From an uncultured Lachnospiraceae bacterium (lineage in GTDB: Bacteria; Bacillota; Clostridia; Lachnospirales; Lachnospiraceae), in the NCBI GenBank assembly GCA_910585215.1, contig CAJUDQ010000007.1, positions 43,084-107,083 on the forward strand: DNA of 64,000 nucleotides, read 5' to 3'. A program made the translations under genes and the position numbers. Each line of letters starts with the position of its first letter. Position 1 is the first letter of the stretch. Positions 26,600-35,174 of this stretch are shown here, in pieces. Under the pieces are notes generated by a model, which did no database searches, was not told the origin of the DNA, and worked only from the letters and a program-made list of their open reading frames with translations.

Positions 26600-26885
26600 A
26601 AAAATACTCGAACTTTAGTCATGAGATGAATTGACAACTATTATCGCTTGCAATCTGTCTCCTGTCTGCCATACTTATGCTAATAATAAGTACATTGACA
26701 ACTGGATATATAAGGTTGCACAAAGAAATTGTGTACGAAAACCAAGCTCTTTCTATGTGTAAAATATCCAAGGTATTTTAGTTATGTAAACCTCTGGAAC
26801 TGTGGGAGGGGAACCTGATAAATAAGATTTCGTTAGAAGTCTGTTCCAAAGAATCTCGTGACTTTAGTTATGAGAGATTCAAGAA
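26600..26885 (+). ncRNA. Candidate structured RNA upstream of ferredoxin
   Basis: There is no open frame of note in this stretch, but several stems nest in order: CAAC/GTTG (26699-26702 with 26715-26718), CACAA/TTGTG (26719-26723 with 26729-26733), AAAATA/TATTTT (26761-26766 with 26774-26779), TGGAAC/GTTCCA (26795-26800 with 26843-26848) and GAATCTC/GAGATTC (26851-26857 with 26874-26880). The two ends share a 20-base near-repeat, CTCG-x2-ACTTTAGT-x-ATGAGA, at 26606-26626 and 26854-26875. A separate promoter for ferredoxin lies downstream. I cannot name the family; large clostridial RNAs such as raiA would be the first to test. Confidence 0.5.
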
Positions 26886-26916
26886 AGATACACTCAAAGA
26901 TTGTATAAATTTCCTC

Positions 26917-26945
26917 TTGTAAATTTCAAGCATTTATATTAAAAT
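26917..26945 (+). promoter_or_regulatory. Ferredoxin promoter
   Basis: TTGTAA (26917-26922), a 17-bp spacer and TAAAAT (26940-26945), 39 nt before the ferredoxin ATG. Confidence 0.65.
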
Positions 26946-26983
26946 AAATTTGTGATAAATTTTTAACAAAAGGAGGACTTAAT

Positions 26984-27157
26984 ATGGCTCATATAATATC
27001 AGATGAATGTATTAGCTGTGGTGCATGCGCTGGTACATGTCCTGTAAGCGTTATTTCTGAAGGAGACGGCAAATATGTTGTAGATCCGGATGCCTGCATT
27101 GATTGCGGCGCATGTGAAGATGCCTGTCCAGTAGGTGCTATCGCTGCAGCAGAATAA
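26984..27157 (+). CDS. 2[4Fe-4S] ferredoxin
   Basis: This 57-residue electron carrier is of the clostridial type. Two cysteine sets, CISCGACAGTCP (8-19) and CIDCGACEDACP (38-49), each give CxxCxxCxxxCP for one [4Fe-4S] cluster. It has no signal peptide and acts in the cytoplasm with pyruvate:ferredoxin oxidoreductase, hydrogenase and similar enzymes. AGGAGG lies seven bases before the ATG. It is monocistronic, with its own promoter and a strong terminator, consistent with high expression. The long structured stretch upstream is a possible regulatory leader or an independent RNA. Confidence 0.98.
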   Translation: MAHIISDECISCGACAGTCPVSVISEGDGKYVVDPDACIDCGACEDACPVGAIAAAE

Positions 27158-27164
27158 GCTCCAC

Positions 27165-27212
27165 GGAGGCCGCTGCATGAATATCTACATACCGCAGCAG
27201 CCTCCTTTTTCT
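27165..27212 (+). terminator. Ferredoxin terminator
   Basis: GGAGGC(C)GCTGC (27165-27176) pairs with GCAGC(A)GCCTCC (about 27194-27205), followed by TTTTTCTC. It is also suitable for the convergent gene on the other strand. Confidence 0.9.
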
Positions 27213-27243
27213 CTGTTTTATCAAGCAGCCAACCTTCCACGGG

Positions 27244-27876
27244 TTACTGTTTTCCTTTTTTGAATCGTTTTAAAAAACCTTTTTTTTCTGCAGTCACTGC
27301 TGCTTCTTTATTTCCCTTCTGATAGTTTCTCAATACTTCATCAAATTTTTTATAACGCTCCTCTTCCCGTTCCTCTTTTAGCCTTAATAAATAATCCATT
27401 TCCTTAATTACAGAATCTGAAACTCTTGAAGAAACCTCTTTTCCAAGCACTTCGTTATTATCCTCTATTGCTCTTGACACAATTCCTCCAAGAATAAGCC
27501 GAAACTGTTCTATTTTATCTTCTCCCGACACTACACTCTCATGCTCCTTCAACCCTGCTACATTACTGTTTTCAGGTTCAACCAGAGCATTTTCACTGGA
27601 TATCATCTCTGAAATTACCTGCGGTTCCTCACCGGAAAAGCTTTTTCCTTCCATAAGACCTGGCAGAAGAGTTTTGATTGCTTTTAGAAGAAAGCCCTGC
27701 TCTTTCAGACTTTTAATCTCCTTAAACAAATTAATATATGTATCTGTATAGTATCTGTGTCCCATCTCATTTCTTGGAATATCTATTTTAAGCTCTTCTT
27801 CCCAATACCTCAGTACATGCGACTCAACATCAACCATTTTGGCTGCATCTGATATCATATAATGTTTCTCTTCCAT
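27244..27876 (-). CDS. MerR-type HTH regulator with coiled-coil tail
   Basis: This 210-residue protein begins with a MerR-family winged helix (about 5-72: MISDAAKMVDVESHVLRYWEEEL...RYYTDTYINLFKEIKSLKEQGFLLKAIKTLLP). The second half is charged and predicted helical (about 115-185), ending in a basic Phe/Lys tail (KKGFLKRFKKGKQ). It has none of the cysteines of metal-sensing MerR proteins and no drug-binding domain, so the signal is unknown. Proteins of this plan occur next to cell-envelope or replication genes in Clostridia. It is transcribed alone, downstream of dnaB. Confidence 0.82.
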   Translation of the reverse strand: MEEKHYMISDAAKMVDVESHVLRYWEEELKIDIPRNEMGHRYYTDTYINLFKEIKSLKEQGFLLKAIKTLLPGLMEGKSFSGEEPQVISEMISSENALVEPENSNVAGLKEHESVVSGEDKIEQFRLILGGIVSRAIEDNNEVLGKEVSSRVSDSVIKEMDYLLRLKEEREEERYKKFDEVLRNYQKGNKEAAVTAEKKGFLKRFKKGKQ

Positions 27877-28040
27877 ACTTTATACTCTCTCCTTCTGTCA
27901 TAAAATTTATTTTTATTGCATTCAGCCAAAAGCTGCATAATTAAGAAAAAACATCTCCGGACAAGCCTTTGATGTTCTTAGTATAAACAAAAGATATTTT
28001 TTATGCAAGAAATAGGAGCTAAATATTACATAAATTTTAC

Positions 28041-28138
28041 AGTTCACGATTTACTTCGTAAATCGCTCAATCTCAGTTCACGATTTATTTCGTAAATCGC
28101 TCAATCTCAGTTCACGATTTATTTCGTAAATCGCTCAA
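28041..28138. repeat. 34-bp tandem repeat, three copies
   Basis: Units start at 28041, 28075 and 28109. Each contains AGTTCACGATTTA, a YTTCG loop and TAAATCGCTCAATCTC, so each unit is a small hairpin (CGATTTA/TAAATCG). The last unit runs into the dnaB stop codon at 28139-28141. The units differ at only one or two positions, so the duplication is recent. No T-run is present. Confidence 0.9.
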
Positions 28139-29470
28139 TTATTTACTCAAATTTCCAAACTGTGTATACTGTGGTCTCCATGCGAGTTCCACTGTTCCCA
28201 CAGGACCATTTCTCTGTTTTGCAACAATAATCTCTGCAATATTCTTTTTTTCCGACTCCTTATTATAATAGTCGTCACGATAAATAAACATCACCACGTC
28301 TGCATCCTGCTCGATTGCCCCTGATTCTCGAAGGTCAGACAGCATTGGTCTTTTATCATCTCTTTGCTCAACAGCACGACTAAGCTGTGACAATGCAATT
28401 ACAGGAACATTCAGCTCTCTTGCAAGCGCCTTCAAAGAACGGGAAATATCTGATACTTCCTGCTGCCTGCTGGAGGAACGCCCACCGCTGCCAGACATCA
28501 ATTGGAGATAATCAATAATAATCACTCCAAGATTCATTTCCATTTTATATTTTCTGCACTTTGAACGAAGCTCTGTAATGGAAATACTAGGAGTATCATC
28601 AATAATCAAATTGGAATTTCCTATAATCTCCGCACCCTCAATCAGTTTTTCCCAGTCAGAATCTTCCAGCCGCCCGTTTCTTAACACCTGTGCATCCACT
28701 CTTGATTCCAATGCAAAAAAACGATTTACAAGTTGCTCCTTACTCATCTCTAAGCTGAAAATAGCGGTTGTCATTTGAGCCCTAAATGCCATATGCTGTG
28801 CTATATTTAGCGCAAAGGCCGTCTTTCCCATAGATGGTCTGGCTGCAATTAAAATCAAATCTGACGGCTGCATGCCTGATGTTTGATAATCCAAATCAAT
28901 AAATCCGGTAGAAACTCCAGTAATGCTTCCATTCTGCTTGGATGCCGCCTCAATTCTTTCCAGAGCATCAATTACAATCTTTCGAATCGGTGTAAACTCT
29001 GCACCTCCACGGCTCTGCATCAAATGAAAAATCTTTTTTTCTGTCATATCCATAAGAACATCTACTGTTTCTGTACCTTGATAACACTGGGCAGTAATCT
29101 CTTCTGTAGTTCTTATAAGCCTTCTCATCAGAGATTTTTCCTTTACAATTCCTGCATAATATTTTATATTTGCTGATGTTGGAACAGAATTGAGCATTTC
29201 TTTGATAAACTCCATTCCTGCAAGCTCTTCTGGTACATTTTCTTCTCTAAGCCTGTCCTGCAAAGTTACAAGGTCAACAGGCTTGCTTTCCATATTCAGT
29301 TCTTTCATTGCCTGAAACAGTGTTCCGTACTGTTTTCCATAAAAATCCTCTGGTAACAACAGTTCCAAAGCTGTTTCCACTGCCTCTTCGTCCATAATCA
29401 TAGAACCAATGACTGCCTGCTCAGCCTCTATGCTGTGAGGCATAATCTTTTTTATCAATGATTCATCCAT
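28139..29470 (-). CDS. dnaB: Replicative DNA helicase DnaB
   Basis: DnaB is the hexameric 5'-3' helicase at the replication fork (called DnaC in B. subtilis). The 443 residues have an N-terminal helical domain (PHSIEAEQAVIGSMIMDEEA...) and a RecA-like domain with Walker A ARPSMGKTAFALN (about 205-217), FSLEMSKEQL, IIIDYLQLM and DLRESGAIEQDADVV...YRDDYY, all standard. I prefer ATG 29470 (GAGGAA seven bases upstream) over 29485. It is the last gene of a malQ-gdpP-rplI-dnaB run and lies 24 nt after rplI. Its stop abuts a triple tandem repeat. Confidence 0.98.
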   Translation of the reverse strand: MDESLIKKIMPHSIEAEQAVIGSMIMDEEAVETALELLLPEDFYGKQYGTLFQAMKELNMESKPVDLVTLQDRLREENVPEELAGMEFIKEMLNSVPTSANIKYYAGIVKEKSLMRRLIRTTEEITAQCYQGTETVDVLMDMTEKKIFHLMQSRGGAEFTPIRKIVIDALERIEAASKQNGSITGVSTGFIDLDYQTSGMQPSDLILIAARPSMGKTAFALNIAQHMAFRAQMTTAIFSLEMSKEQLVNRFFALESRVDAQVLRNGRLEDSDWEKLIEGAEIIGNSNLIIDDTPSISITELRSKCRKYKMEMNLGVIIIDYLQLMSGSGGRSSSRQQEVSDISRSLKALARELNVPVIALSQLSRAVEQRDDKRPMLSDLRESGAIEQDADVVMFIYRDDYYNKESEKKNIAEIIVAKQRNGPVGTVELAWRPQYTQFGNLSK

Positions 29471-29494
29471 TGCCTGTTTCCTCATTCCTGTCTA

Positions 29495-29941
29495 TTATGC
29501 CTCAGATACCTTTACTGTCAGCTTAGCTGTTACATCCTTGTGCAGCTTTATTTTTACAATATGAACACCAAGTGTCTTAATCGGTTCATCCAATATGATT
29601 TTTTTCTTATCAAGCTCAAAATTCAATTGCTTTTTTGCCTCCTGAGCAATTTCCTTACTTGAAATTGAACCAAAGGTTCTCCCTCCCTCACCGGATTTCA
29701 TTTTTAGCTCCACACTACTTTCTTCTAGTACCTTTGCAAATGCCTGTGCTTCCTCTAATTTTTGCTTTGCCAGCTTTTCTTCATTTGCCTTTTTTAATTT
29801 CAATTCATTCAGGTTTTTAGGGGTCGCCTCGATTCCAAGCTTTTTTGGCAGCACATAATTTCTGGCATATCCATCACTTACTTTTACAATTTCATCTTTT
29901 TTTCCCAGAGATTTTACATCTTCCAATAATATAACTTCCAT
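29495..29941 (-). CDS. rplI: 50S ribosomal protein L9
   Basis: L9 binds 23S rRNA at the base of the L1 stalk. The 148 residues start with the signature MEVILLEDVKSLGKKDEIVKVSDGYARNYVLPKKLGIEAT (in part), a long central helix and the C-terminal domain with SGEGGRTFGSISSKEIA. It sits between gdpP and dnaB, an order widely conserved in Firmicutes. The gaps are 24 and 28 nt. Confidence 0.99.
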   Translation of the reverse strand: MEVILLEDVKSLGKKDEIVKVSDGYARNYVLPKKLGIEATPKNLNELKLKKANEEKLAKQKLEEAQAFAKVLEESSVELKMKSGEGGRTFGSISSKEIAQEAKKQLNFELDKKKIILDEPIKTLGVHIVKIKLHKDVTAKLTVKVSEA

Positions 29942-29969
29942 TTGTTCTTCCTCTTTTCTTTATTAAACT

Positions 29970-32006
29970 TTAAATAGCCTTATCTTCCCTCATCTGCTTT
30001 ATTGTCTGTATTACCTCATATTTTACTTCTCTTATGGTTCTGTCCTTAATCTGGGCTCCCGCCATATTCATATGTCCACCACCGCCAAGACGCTCCATAA
30101 TAAGCTGTACATTAATCGAATCTAATGAACGTGCACTGATATAAATTTTATCATTATAATCTGTAAGCACAAAGGATGCCTCTATTCCATTAATATCCAA
30201 AAGTTCATTTGCAACCTGTGCACACAAAACTGTTGGGCTCTGAACTCCCTCTGATTCACATACCGTAATGGCAAAACAGTCCATAAATATCTCTGCTTTG
30301 CTGACTGAATCTGCTCTCCATTTATAATCGCTAAAATTATCCCGAAACAGCTTTTTCACTCTTACCACATCTGCTCCATGGCGTTTTAGAAACGCAGCGG
30401 CCTCAAATGTTCTTACTCCTGTTTTCTGTACAAAATTATTTGTATCTATCACAATACCGCCATACATGGCATCTGCCTCAAGAGACTTTAAACGGATACC
30501 ATCTTGAATATATTGCAGAATTTCCGCCACCATTTCACAGGTAGAAGATGCAAACGGCTCAATATATGCAAGCAGTGCATTTTCAATTACCTCCGAGGTC
30601 TGCCTGTGATGGTCTAAAACAACGATGGATTTTGTCATTGTAAGAATTTCCGGACACTCTGTTCTTGACGGCTTATTTACATCTACCACTACTACCAGTG
30701 TATTACTATCAATCATCTCTATTGCTTGCTCGCTTTTTATAAACACTTCTGCGCCAAACTCTTCATGTTCAATAAAGCGGTCTACCATTGGACGAAGCGA
30801 GGCTGTGATATCATTTAATATAATATGCGCAGGCTTATTCAATACCTTTGCTGCTTTATAAATGCCAATTGCCGCGCCAAAGGCATCAATATCACTGATT
30901 TTATGTCCCATAATCAGAAGGCTTTCCTTTGACTCTATAATCTCTCTCAAAGCATGCGCCTTAATTCTTGCCTTTACTCTGGTATTTTTCTCTACCTGTT
31001 TGGTCTTTCCACCATAATAGTAAATATTTTCCCCATCCTTTACTACTGCTTGATCTCCTCCCCGCCCAAGTGCCAAATCCATTGCTGCCCTTGAGTAATC
31101 ACTCAGCTGACTGTAAGTTTCAGCACCTACACCAATGCCTATGCTAACTGTAACCTGAAGCTCATTTCCTATACTGACTGTTTTGATATCATCGATAATG
31201 GAAAATTTATCAGACCGTACTGCATCCAGCGCCTGCCTTTTAAAGATAATAAAATATTTATCTTTTTCAAGCTTACGCACAATTCCGTCTAGTCCTGAAA
31301 TAAATTTATTGATTTTTCTATCAATTAATGCTGCCAGAAGGGAAGCTCTTACATCCTCCACACTTTGAAGCACTTCTTCATAATTATCTACATAAATCAG
31401 GCCTACTACCAGCTTTTGGTCTATATTTTCTCTTTCCAGCCTTCGAAGCCTTGTCTCATCCAGAAGATAAATTGCAGCCATATATTCCTGATTTTCTATC
31501 TGTAAAATTCCTGAATTACTAAATATATTGTCAGTATTTACCTTTTTTAACTGTACGCGGTAAAAATGCTCTTTAAAGTTAATATTTATTTCCTTTATTT
31601 CATCTGTTAATTCCAGCTGTTCGTCAGTAATTTCTTTAAATACCTCCTGTACTTTCTTTCCATAGTTTCTCTTTAACAATCGTGTCAGTTCTTCGTCCTG
31701 CCACAGTATATTTCCCTGCCTGTCAATCAGACCATAGGGAATCAGCATGTCCTCCAAAAGCTCTTTCTGAATCTGAGCATAATCTGAGGCAAACTTTACC
31801 AGTTCCTGCATAACGAGCTTTTGATTTACCACATACATAACAACAGTAAAGATAAAATATACAATAGAAAGACTTAAGATAAGCGAACCGGCATCTCCGT
31901 CCCTCAGGGCAATCCAGATGCCTACCAGAAACAATACCACAGAAATAATAATTGGATATATTAAATGTGTAAATATTCTTCCTTTCAGCTTTAATCTACC
32001 GTTCAT
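29970..32006 (-). CDS. gdpP: Cyclic-di-AMP phosphodiesterase GdpP
   Basis: GdpP hydrolyses c-di-AMP and so affects potassium balance, wall stress and beta-lactam tolerance. The protein has about 678 residues. Two TM helices lie at about 10-55, then a PAS-like domain (about 75-160), a degenerate GGDEF (about 165-300; SRAAMDLALGRGGDQAVV), and the DHH/DHHA1 module (GHKISDIDAFGAAIG, VVDVNKP, LDHHRQ, IVIDTNNF, GGGGHMNMAGAQ). I start at ATG 32006, with GGAG seven bases upstream; a GTG at 32036 has no SD and abuts the malQ stop. The operon order gdpP-rplI-dnaB is conserved in Firmicutes. Confidence 0.96.
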   Translation of the reverse strand: MNGRLKLKGRIFTHLIYPIIISVVLFLVGIWIALRDGDAGSLILSLSIVYFIFTVVMYVVNQKLVMQELVKFASDYAQIQKELLEDMLIPYGLIDRQGNILWQDEELTRLLKRNYGKKVQEVFKEITDEQLELTDEIKEININFKEHFYRVQLKKVNTDNIFSNSGILQIENQEYMAAIYLLDETRLRRLERENIDQKLVVGLIYVDNYEEVLQSVEDVRASLLAALIDRKINKFISGLDGIVRKLEKDKYFIIFKRQALDAVRSDKFSIIDDIKTVSIGNELQVTVSIGIGVGAETYSQLSDYSRAAMDLALGRGGDQAVVKDGENIYYYGGKTKQVEKNTRVKARIKAHALREIIESKESLLIMGHKISDIDAFGAAIGIYKAAKVLNKPAHIILNDITASLRPMVDRFIEHEEFGAEVFIKSEQAIEMIDSNTLVVVVDVNKPSRTECPEILTMTKSIVVLDHHRQTSEVIENALLAYIEPFASSTCEMVAEILQYIQDGIRLKSLEADAMYGGIVIDTNNFVQKTGVRTFEAAAFLKRHGADVVRVKKLFRDNFSDYKWRADSVSKAEIFMDCFAITVCESEGVQSPTVLCAQVANELLDINGIEASFVLTDYNDKIYISARSLDSINVQLIMERLGGGGHMNMAGAQIKDRTIREVKYEVIQTIKQMREDKAI

Positions 32007-32036
32007 ATGTCTACTCCATTTCTCTGTTTGAACCAC

Positions 32037-33521
32037 CTAACGACCTGATAATTTTACAAGCTTGTTTAAAAACTCTATTTTTTCGGTGTCAAACTCATTT
32101 TTTGCAAGTCTCCATTTCCAATTTGTTCCCAAAGTGGAAGGAAGATTCATTCTTGCACTGTTATCTTTTTCCAGCACATCCTGCATCTGTATAACTACTG
32201 TATCTGCAACACTTAGATATGCTGTCTTTATCATCTGTCTGACTATATTTTTATCTGTTGCACTGACATAATCTTTTACATAGACAAGCTGCTTTTTGTC
32301 CAGCTTGTCAAGATAGCCCTTTACAGTATCATTATCATGTGTTCCAAGATACATCACATAATTACTTTCCGCATTATGTGGAAGATATTTATTGTCCGAG
32401 CTGCCATCAAAAGCAAAAAGCAATACCTTCATACCCGGATAGCCCTCTCTTTTTAATAGCTCTTCCACTGCCGGATAGTCTACTCCAAGGTCTTCGGCAA
32501 TAATCTTCGCATCTCCAAGCACAGTATTGATTGCCTTTGTAAAAGTTCCACCCGGACCATAGGCAAAATGGCCCTCTTTTCCGGTCTTGTCCGCAGGTAT
32601 GCAGAAATATCTTGTAATTCCAATAAAATGGTCGATTCTAATGACATCATACAGCTTTGCAGAAGCCTCTATTCTCTTCTTCCACCAGCCAAAGCCGTCT
32701 TTTTCCATTTCGTTCCAGTTATACAGGGGATTTCCCCATTTTTGTCCGTCTTCAGCAAATTCATCTGGAGGACAGCCTGCCACATCAATCGGACGTTTAT
32801 CCTCATCAAGCTGAAACAGCGAAGGATTTACCCATACATCTGCACTGTCCAGCGCAACATAAATAGGAATATCACCAATAATCTGAATTCCTTTTTCATT
32901 TGTATACTTTTTGAGCTTACTCCATTCCTTATAAAAACGATACTGAACAAATTTCCAGAATCCGATTTCATTGGAAAGCTTTTTCGTATATTTTTCAAGA
33001 GCCTTCTTTTCACGGTCTCTAATGTCTTTTTCCCATTTCAGCCATTCTGCCTGACCAAAAAACTCCTTGCAAGCCATAAACAGTGCATAGTCTTTAAGCC
33101 AGAATTCATTTTCCCTTAAAAATTTTTTATAGCCTGTTGGAGATTTTTTTTCGCACCATCTCTCATAAGCTTTCTTTAGAAGAGGAAAACGATACCTGTA
33201 GAGCAGGTCATATTCTACATATTGCTCTGTCGTAAACCATATTATGGAACTGACCTCCTCCTGTTTTAATAATCCGTCTTTTATCAGGTTGTCCAAATCT
33301 ATAAAGTATGGATTGCCTGCAAAAGCAGAAAAAGACTGATATGGACTGTCACCATAGCTTGTAGGTCCAACAGGAAGAACCTGCCAGTATTTCTGGCCAG
33401 CTTTTCCCAGTTTATCTACAAATTTATAAGCTGTTTTTCCCAGTGTTCCGATTCCATATGGAGAAGGAAGGCTGCTGATTGGGAGCAAAATTCCGGCTCC
33501 CCTGTCTAAACGTTTTGACAT
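32037..33521 (-). CDS. malQ: 4-alpha-glucanotransferase
   Basis: This GH77 amylomaltase moves alpha-1,4-glucan segments between acceptors in maltodextrin and glycogen use. The 494 residues begin MSKRLDRGAGILLPISSLPSPYGIGTLG, the family N-terminus. Also visible are GDIPIYVALDSADVW, IRIDHFIG (catalytic Asp), IIAEDLG (catalytic Glu) and YLGTHDNDT (third Asp). AAAGGAGG precedes the ATG at 33521 by nine bases; an upstream extension to 33626 has no support and would overlap the promoter leader. It heads a run that continues into gdpP, and functionally complements the glgCD operon. Confidence 0.97.
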   Translation of the reverse strand: MSKRLDRGAGILLPISSLPSPYGIGTLGKTAYKFVDKLGKAGQKYWQVLPVGPTSYGDSPYQSFSAFAGNPYFIDLDNLIKDGLLKQEEVSSIIWFTTEQYVEYDLLYRYRFPLLKKAYERWCEKKSPTGYKKFLRENEFWLKDYALFMACKEFFGQAEWLKWEKDIRDREKKALEKYTKKLSNEIGFWKFVQYRFYKEWSKLKKYTNEKGIQIIGDIPIYVALDSADVWVNPSLFQLDEDKRPIDVAGCPPDEFAEDGQKWGNPLYNWNEMEKDGFGWWKKRIEASAKLYDVIRIDHFIGITRYFCIPADKTGKEGHFAYGPGGTFTKAINTVLGDAKIIAEDLGVDYPAVEELLKREGYPGMKVLLFAFDGSSDNKYLPHNAESNYVMYLGTHDNDTVKGYLDKLDKKQLVYVKDYVSATDKNIVRQMIKTAYLSVADTVVIQMQDVLEKDNSARMNLPSTLGTNWKWRLAKNEFDTEKIEFLNKLVKLSGR

Positions 33522-33614
33522 GGATAATAACCTCCTTTTATTTTTGTTTCCATCCACTTGCGATAATAAGGACCTCTGTGCCCTTTCTCGTTGAAAATGC
33601 ATATATTTATGTAT

Positions 33615-33643
33615 ATTATAGACCATTTCCGACAGTTTTACAA
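33615..33643 (-). promoter_or_regulatory. malQ promoter
   Basis: On minus: TTGTAA (33643-33638), a 17-bp spacer and TATAAT (33620-33615), 94 nt upstream of the malQ ATG at 33521. Confidence 0.8.
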
Positions 33644-33947
33644 TACAAAAGTTTCCAGACGAACTTTGTCTTTCCTATAATATACTTTACAGATAAAAAA
33701 GGACTGATTATCTTATTATATGGTAGCTTCAAAGTTGTATAAAAATAATTTTTATTCAATTACAGCTTAAAATAAAGAAACCTCCTTCGATGAATATGGC
33801 ACAACTTTTATAAACAATTATTTTTTATTGGATAATTTGAGACAAGAGTGGCTGTTAGCATTTTTATCTAACAACCACTCTTTTGAACTTTAATATACAA
33901 ATTTTTAATTTTTTAAATTATAAACTGACAATAACCCATATAAATCT
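33644..33947. other. AT-rich intergenic region upstream of malQ
   Basis: No gene is seen here. It contains a terminator hairpin (33844-33882) and an inverted pair AAAGTTGT / ACAACTTT (about 33729 and 33801) flanking poly-A/T sequence. On minus, AAGGAGG near 33779-33785 is not followed by a usable start codon. Confidence 0.5.
33844..33882. terminator. Terminator after the lipoprotein gene
   Basis: AAGAGTGGCTGTTAG (33844-33858) pairs with CTAACAACCACTCTT (33868-33882), flanked by TTTTG on plus. The GTGGCTGTT stem resembles the ends of the palindromic elements at 22772, 45650 and 52572. Confidence 0.8.
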
Positions 33948-34427
33948 TTATTTTAAACATATTTCTCTTAACCTGTCATGTATTTTTTTAAACTGCCCGT
34001 CTTTTGTTGTATAAATATTATTATCGCCATAATACAGCTCTGTGCCAAATCCTATCGTATATTCTGTACCATCTGTATAACAGAAAGTAATATGAGCCAT
34101 ACCCAAAGGCAGTTCAAAATCATCCGTACTTTGTTCTCTTTTGGCAATAAATTCCAAAGAAGCAAACATCTGACAAACTTCCAGAATTTCTTCATACTCT
34201 GTTATTTCATATTGTCCAAGAGGCGGCGGAGTACGTATCATACATACATTTTCAAAAAACTTATTTGTAAAAATATCATTTTTTGATTCTACCATATAAG
34301 TTATGCTTGGAACAGTTGTTTCTGAAGATATTGAATCCTGCTCTGTTTTATTTGACTCCTTTTTACATGCATTAAGAAATACTGCAGCCAAAATAATTAC
34401 AATATATAAAACTTTTTTAATATTCAT
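33948..34427 (-). CDS. Hypothetical lipoprotein
   Basis: This 159-residue protein has a lipoprotein signal peptide (1-20, MNIKKVLYIVIILAAVFLNAC, lipobox LNAC, Cys21). A Ser/Thr/Glu-rich linker and a compact domain of about 110 residues follow, with alternating beta-like stretches (GMAHITFCYTDGTEYTIGFGTELYYGDNNIY). I do not recognise the family; small lipoproteins with such a domain are common in Lachnospiraceae. It follows a broken secreted-protein gene by 44 nt and probably shares its strong promoter at 34868-34896. GGGG lies about 8-11 nt before the start. Confidence 0.75.
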   Translation of the reverse strand: MNIKKVLYIVIILAAVFLNACKKESNKTEQDSISSETTVPSITYMVESKNDIFTNKFFENVCMIRTPPPLGQYEITEYEEILEVCQMFASLEFIAKREQSTDDFELPLGMAHITFCYTDGTEYTIGFGTELYYGDNNIYTTKDGQFKKIHDRLREICLK

Positions 34428-34471
34428 TCACCACACCCCTTTATTCAACAATAACTTTTATATATAATAAA

Positions 34472-34728
34472 TCAATAAACACTTCCAAACCACTTATAGG
34501 AATATCCACCAAGATTTATTACTGTCATGGTATCTAAAAAAGATATATGAGAACCGTTTGAATCCCATGCATAGATTGCTCTCATCCCTGCGGAAGTATC
34601 ATTTAAAAAACAGCTATATCCATATCCGGTTATTGAATGTCTTTCTAAATCAATGTGTAATTAAAACAGATACTGAAAATCAATAAACAACTCACAATAA
34701 TTTTAGAAAATTTTTTTAATGTTCTCAT
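34472..34728 (-). pseudogene. Broken small secreted-protein gene
   Basis: An AAGGAGG site precedes the ATG at 34728. The first frame encodes a signal-peptide-like 27-mer (MRTLKKFSKIIVSCLLIFSI...) and stops with TAG at 34647-34645. The remainder, to TGA at 34474-34472, is open in another frame for about 56 residues with a protein-like composition (SITGYGYSCFLNDTS...VINLGGYSYKWFGSVY). Promoter, SD and both halves remain, so a frameshift or small deletion is the simplest explanation. A sequencing error or two separate micro-ORFs are alternatives. Confidence 0.65.
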
Positions 34729-34867
34729 AACATATCCTCCTTTTTGTTTTTAACAATTCCTCATTCTTGTAAACAGGGCAGAAATAATCCTGCCTTGATG
34801 TGTTATTGTGATTCTAAATACTTTATCATTACAAATTCACTCATTTTACTCCAAAGTATTTTTATTT

Positions 34868-34896
34868 ATTATAAACCGCTTTCTGATTATTGTCAA
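34868..34896 (-). promoter_or_regulatory. Consensus sigma-A promoter of the secreted-protein/lipoprotein unit
   Basis: On minus: TTGACA (34896-34891), a 17-bp spacer and TATAAT (34873-34868), an exact consensus match. The leader of about 135 nt contains a GGCAG...CTGCC hairpin near 34777-34795. Confidence 0.88.
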
Positions 34897-35112
34897 CAAA
34901 TTTATTCTTATCAGTATATTGAAATTATATAAAAATAAATCATAAATTTTATTTAAAAAATATATTTTATAATTACCAGTAAAATTTTAAATATATAACC
35001 AAAAGGGCAAATCTTAAAATAAAATAATTGTATACAGCAACTTAATATTTACACATATTTCTTTATGCGTTTATTTTATTTCAGAAGTATTCTGTTTTTT
35101 CCTGCAATATAC

Positions 35113-35140
35113 TTTACATCCATAAAAATATGTGTATACT
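35113..35140 (+). promoter_or_regulatory. Phosphoesterase gene promoter
   Basis: TTTACA (35113-35118), a 16-bp spacer and TATACT (35135-35140). It overlaps the ATG at 35130, ruling that out as the translation start and favouring 35175. Confidence 0.7.
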
Positions 35141-35174
35141 ATTTGTAAAAGGAAAGAAAGGAAAAAGTAATATT

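Noticed and set aside
26600..26885. T-box or purine riboswitch
   Set aside because: No T-box TGGNACC loop followed by a terminator and no purine aptamer core were seen; the stems do not fit those classes.
28041..28138. CRISPR-like array (three direct repeats)
   Set aside because: The 34-bp units are directly adjacent with no unique spacers, and no cas genes are present, so this is a tandem repeat.
34440..35130. Toxin-antitoxin or phage remnant around the broken secreted-protein gene
   Set aside because: No integrase, HTH or toxin-like frame is present; only a signal peptide fragment and a lipoprotein are supported.
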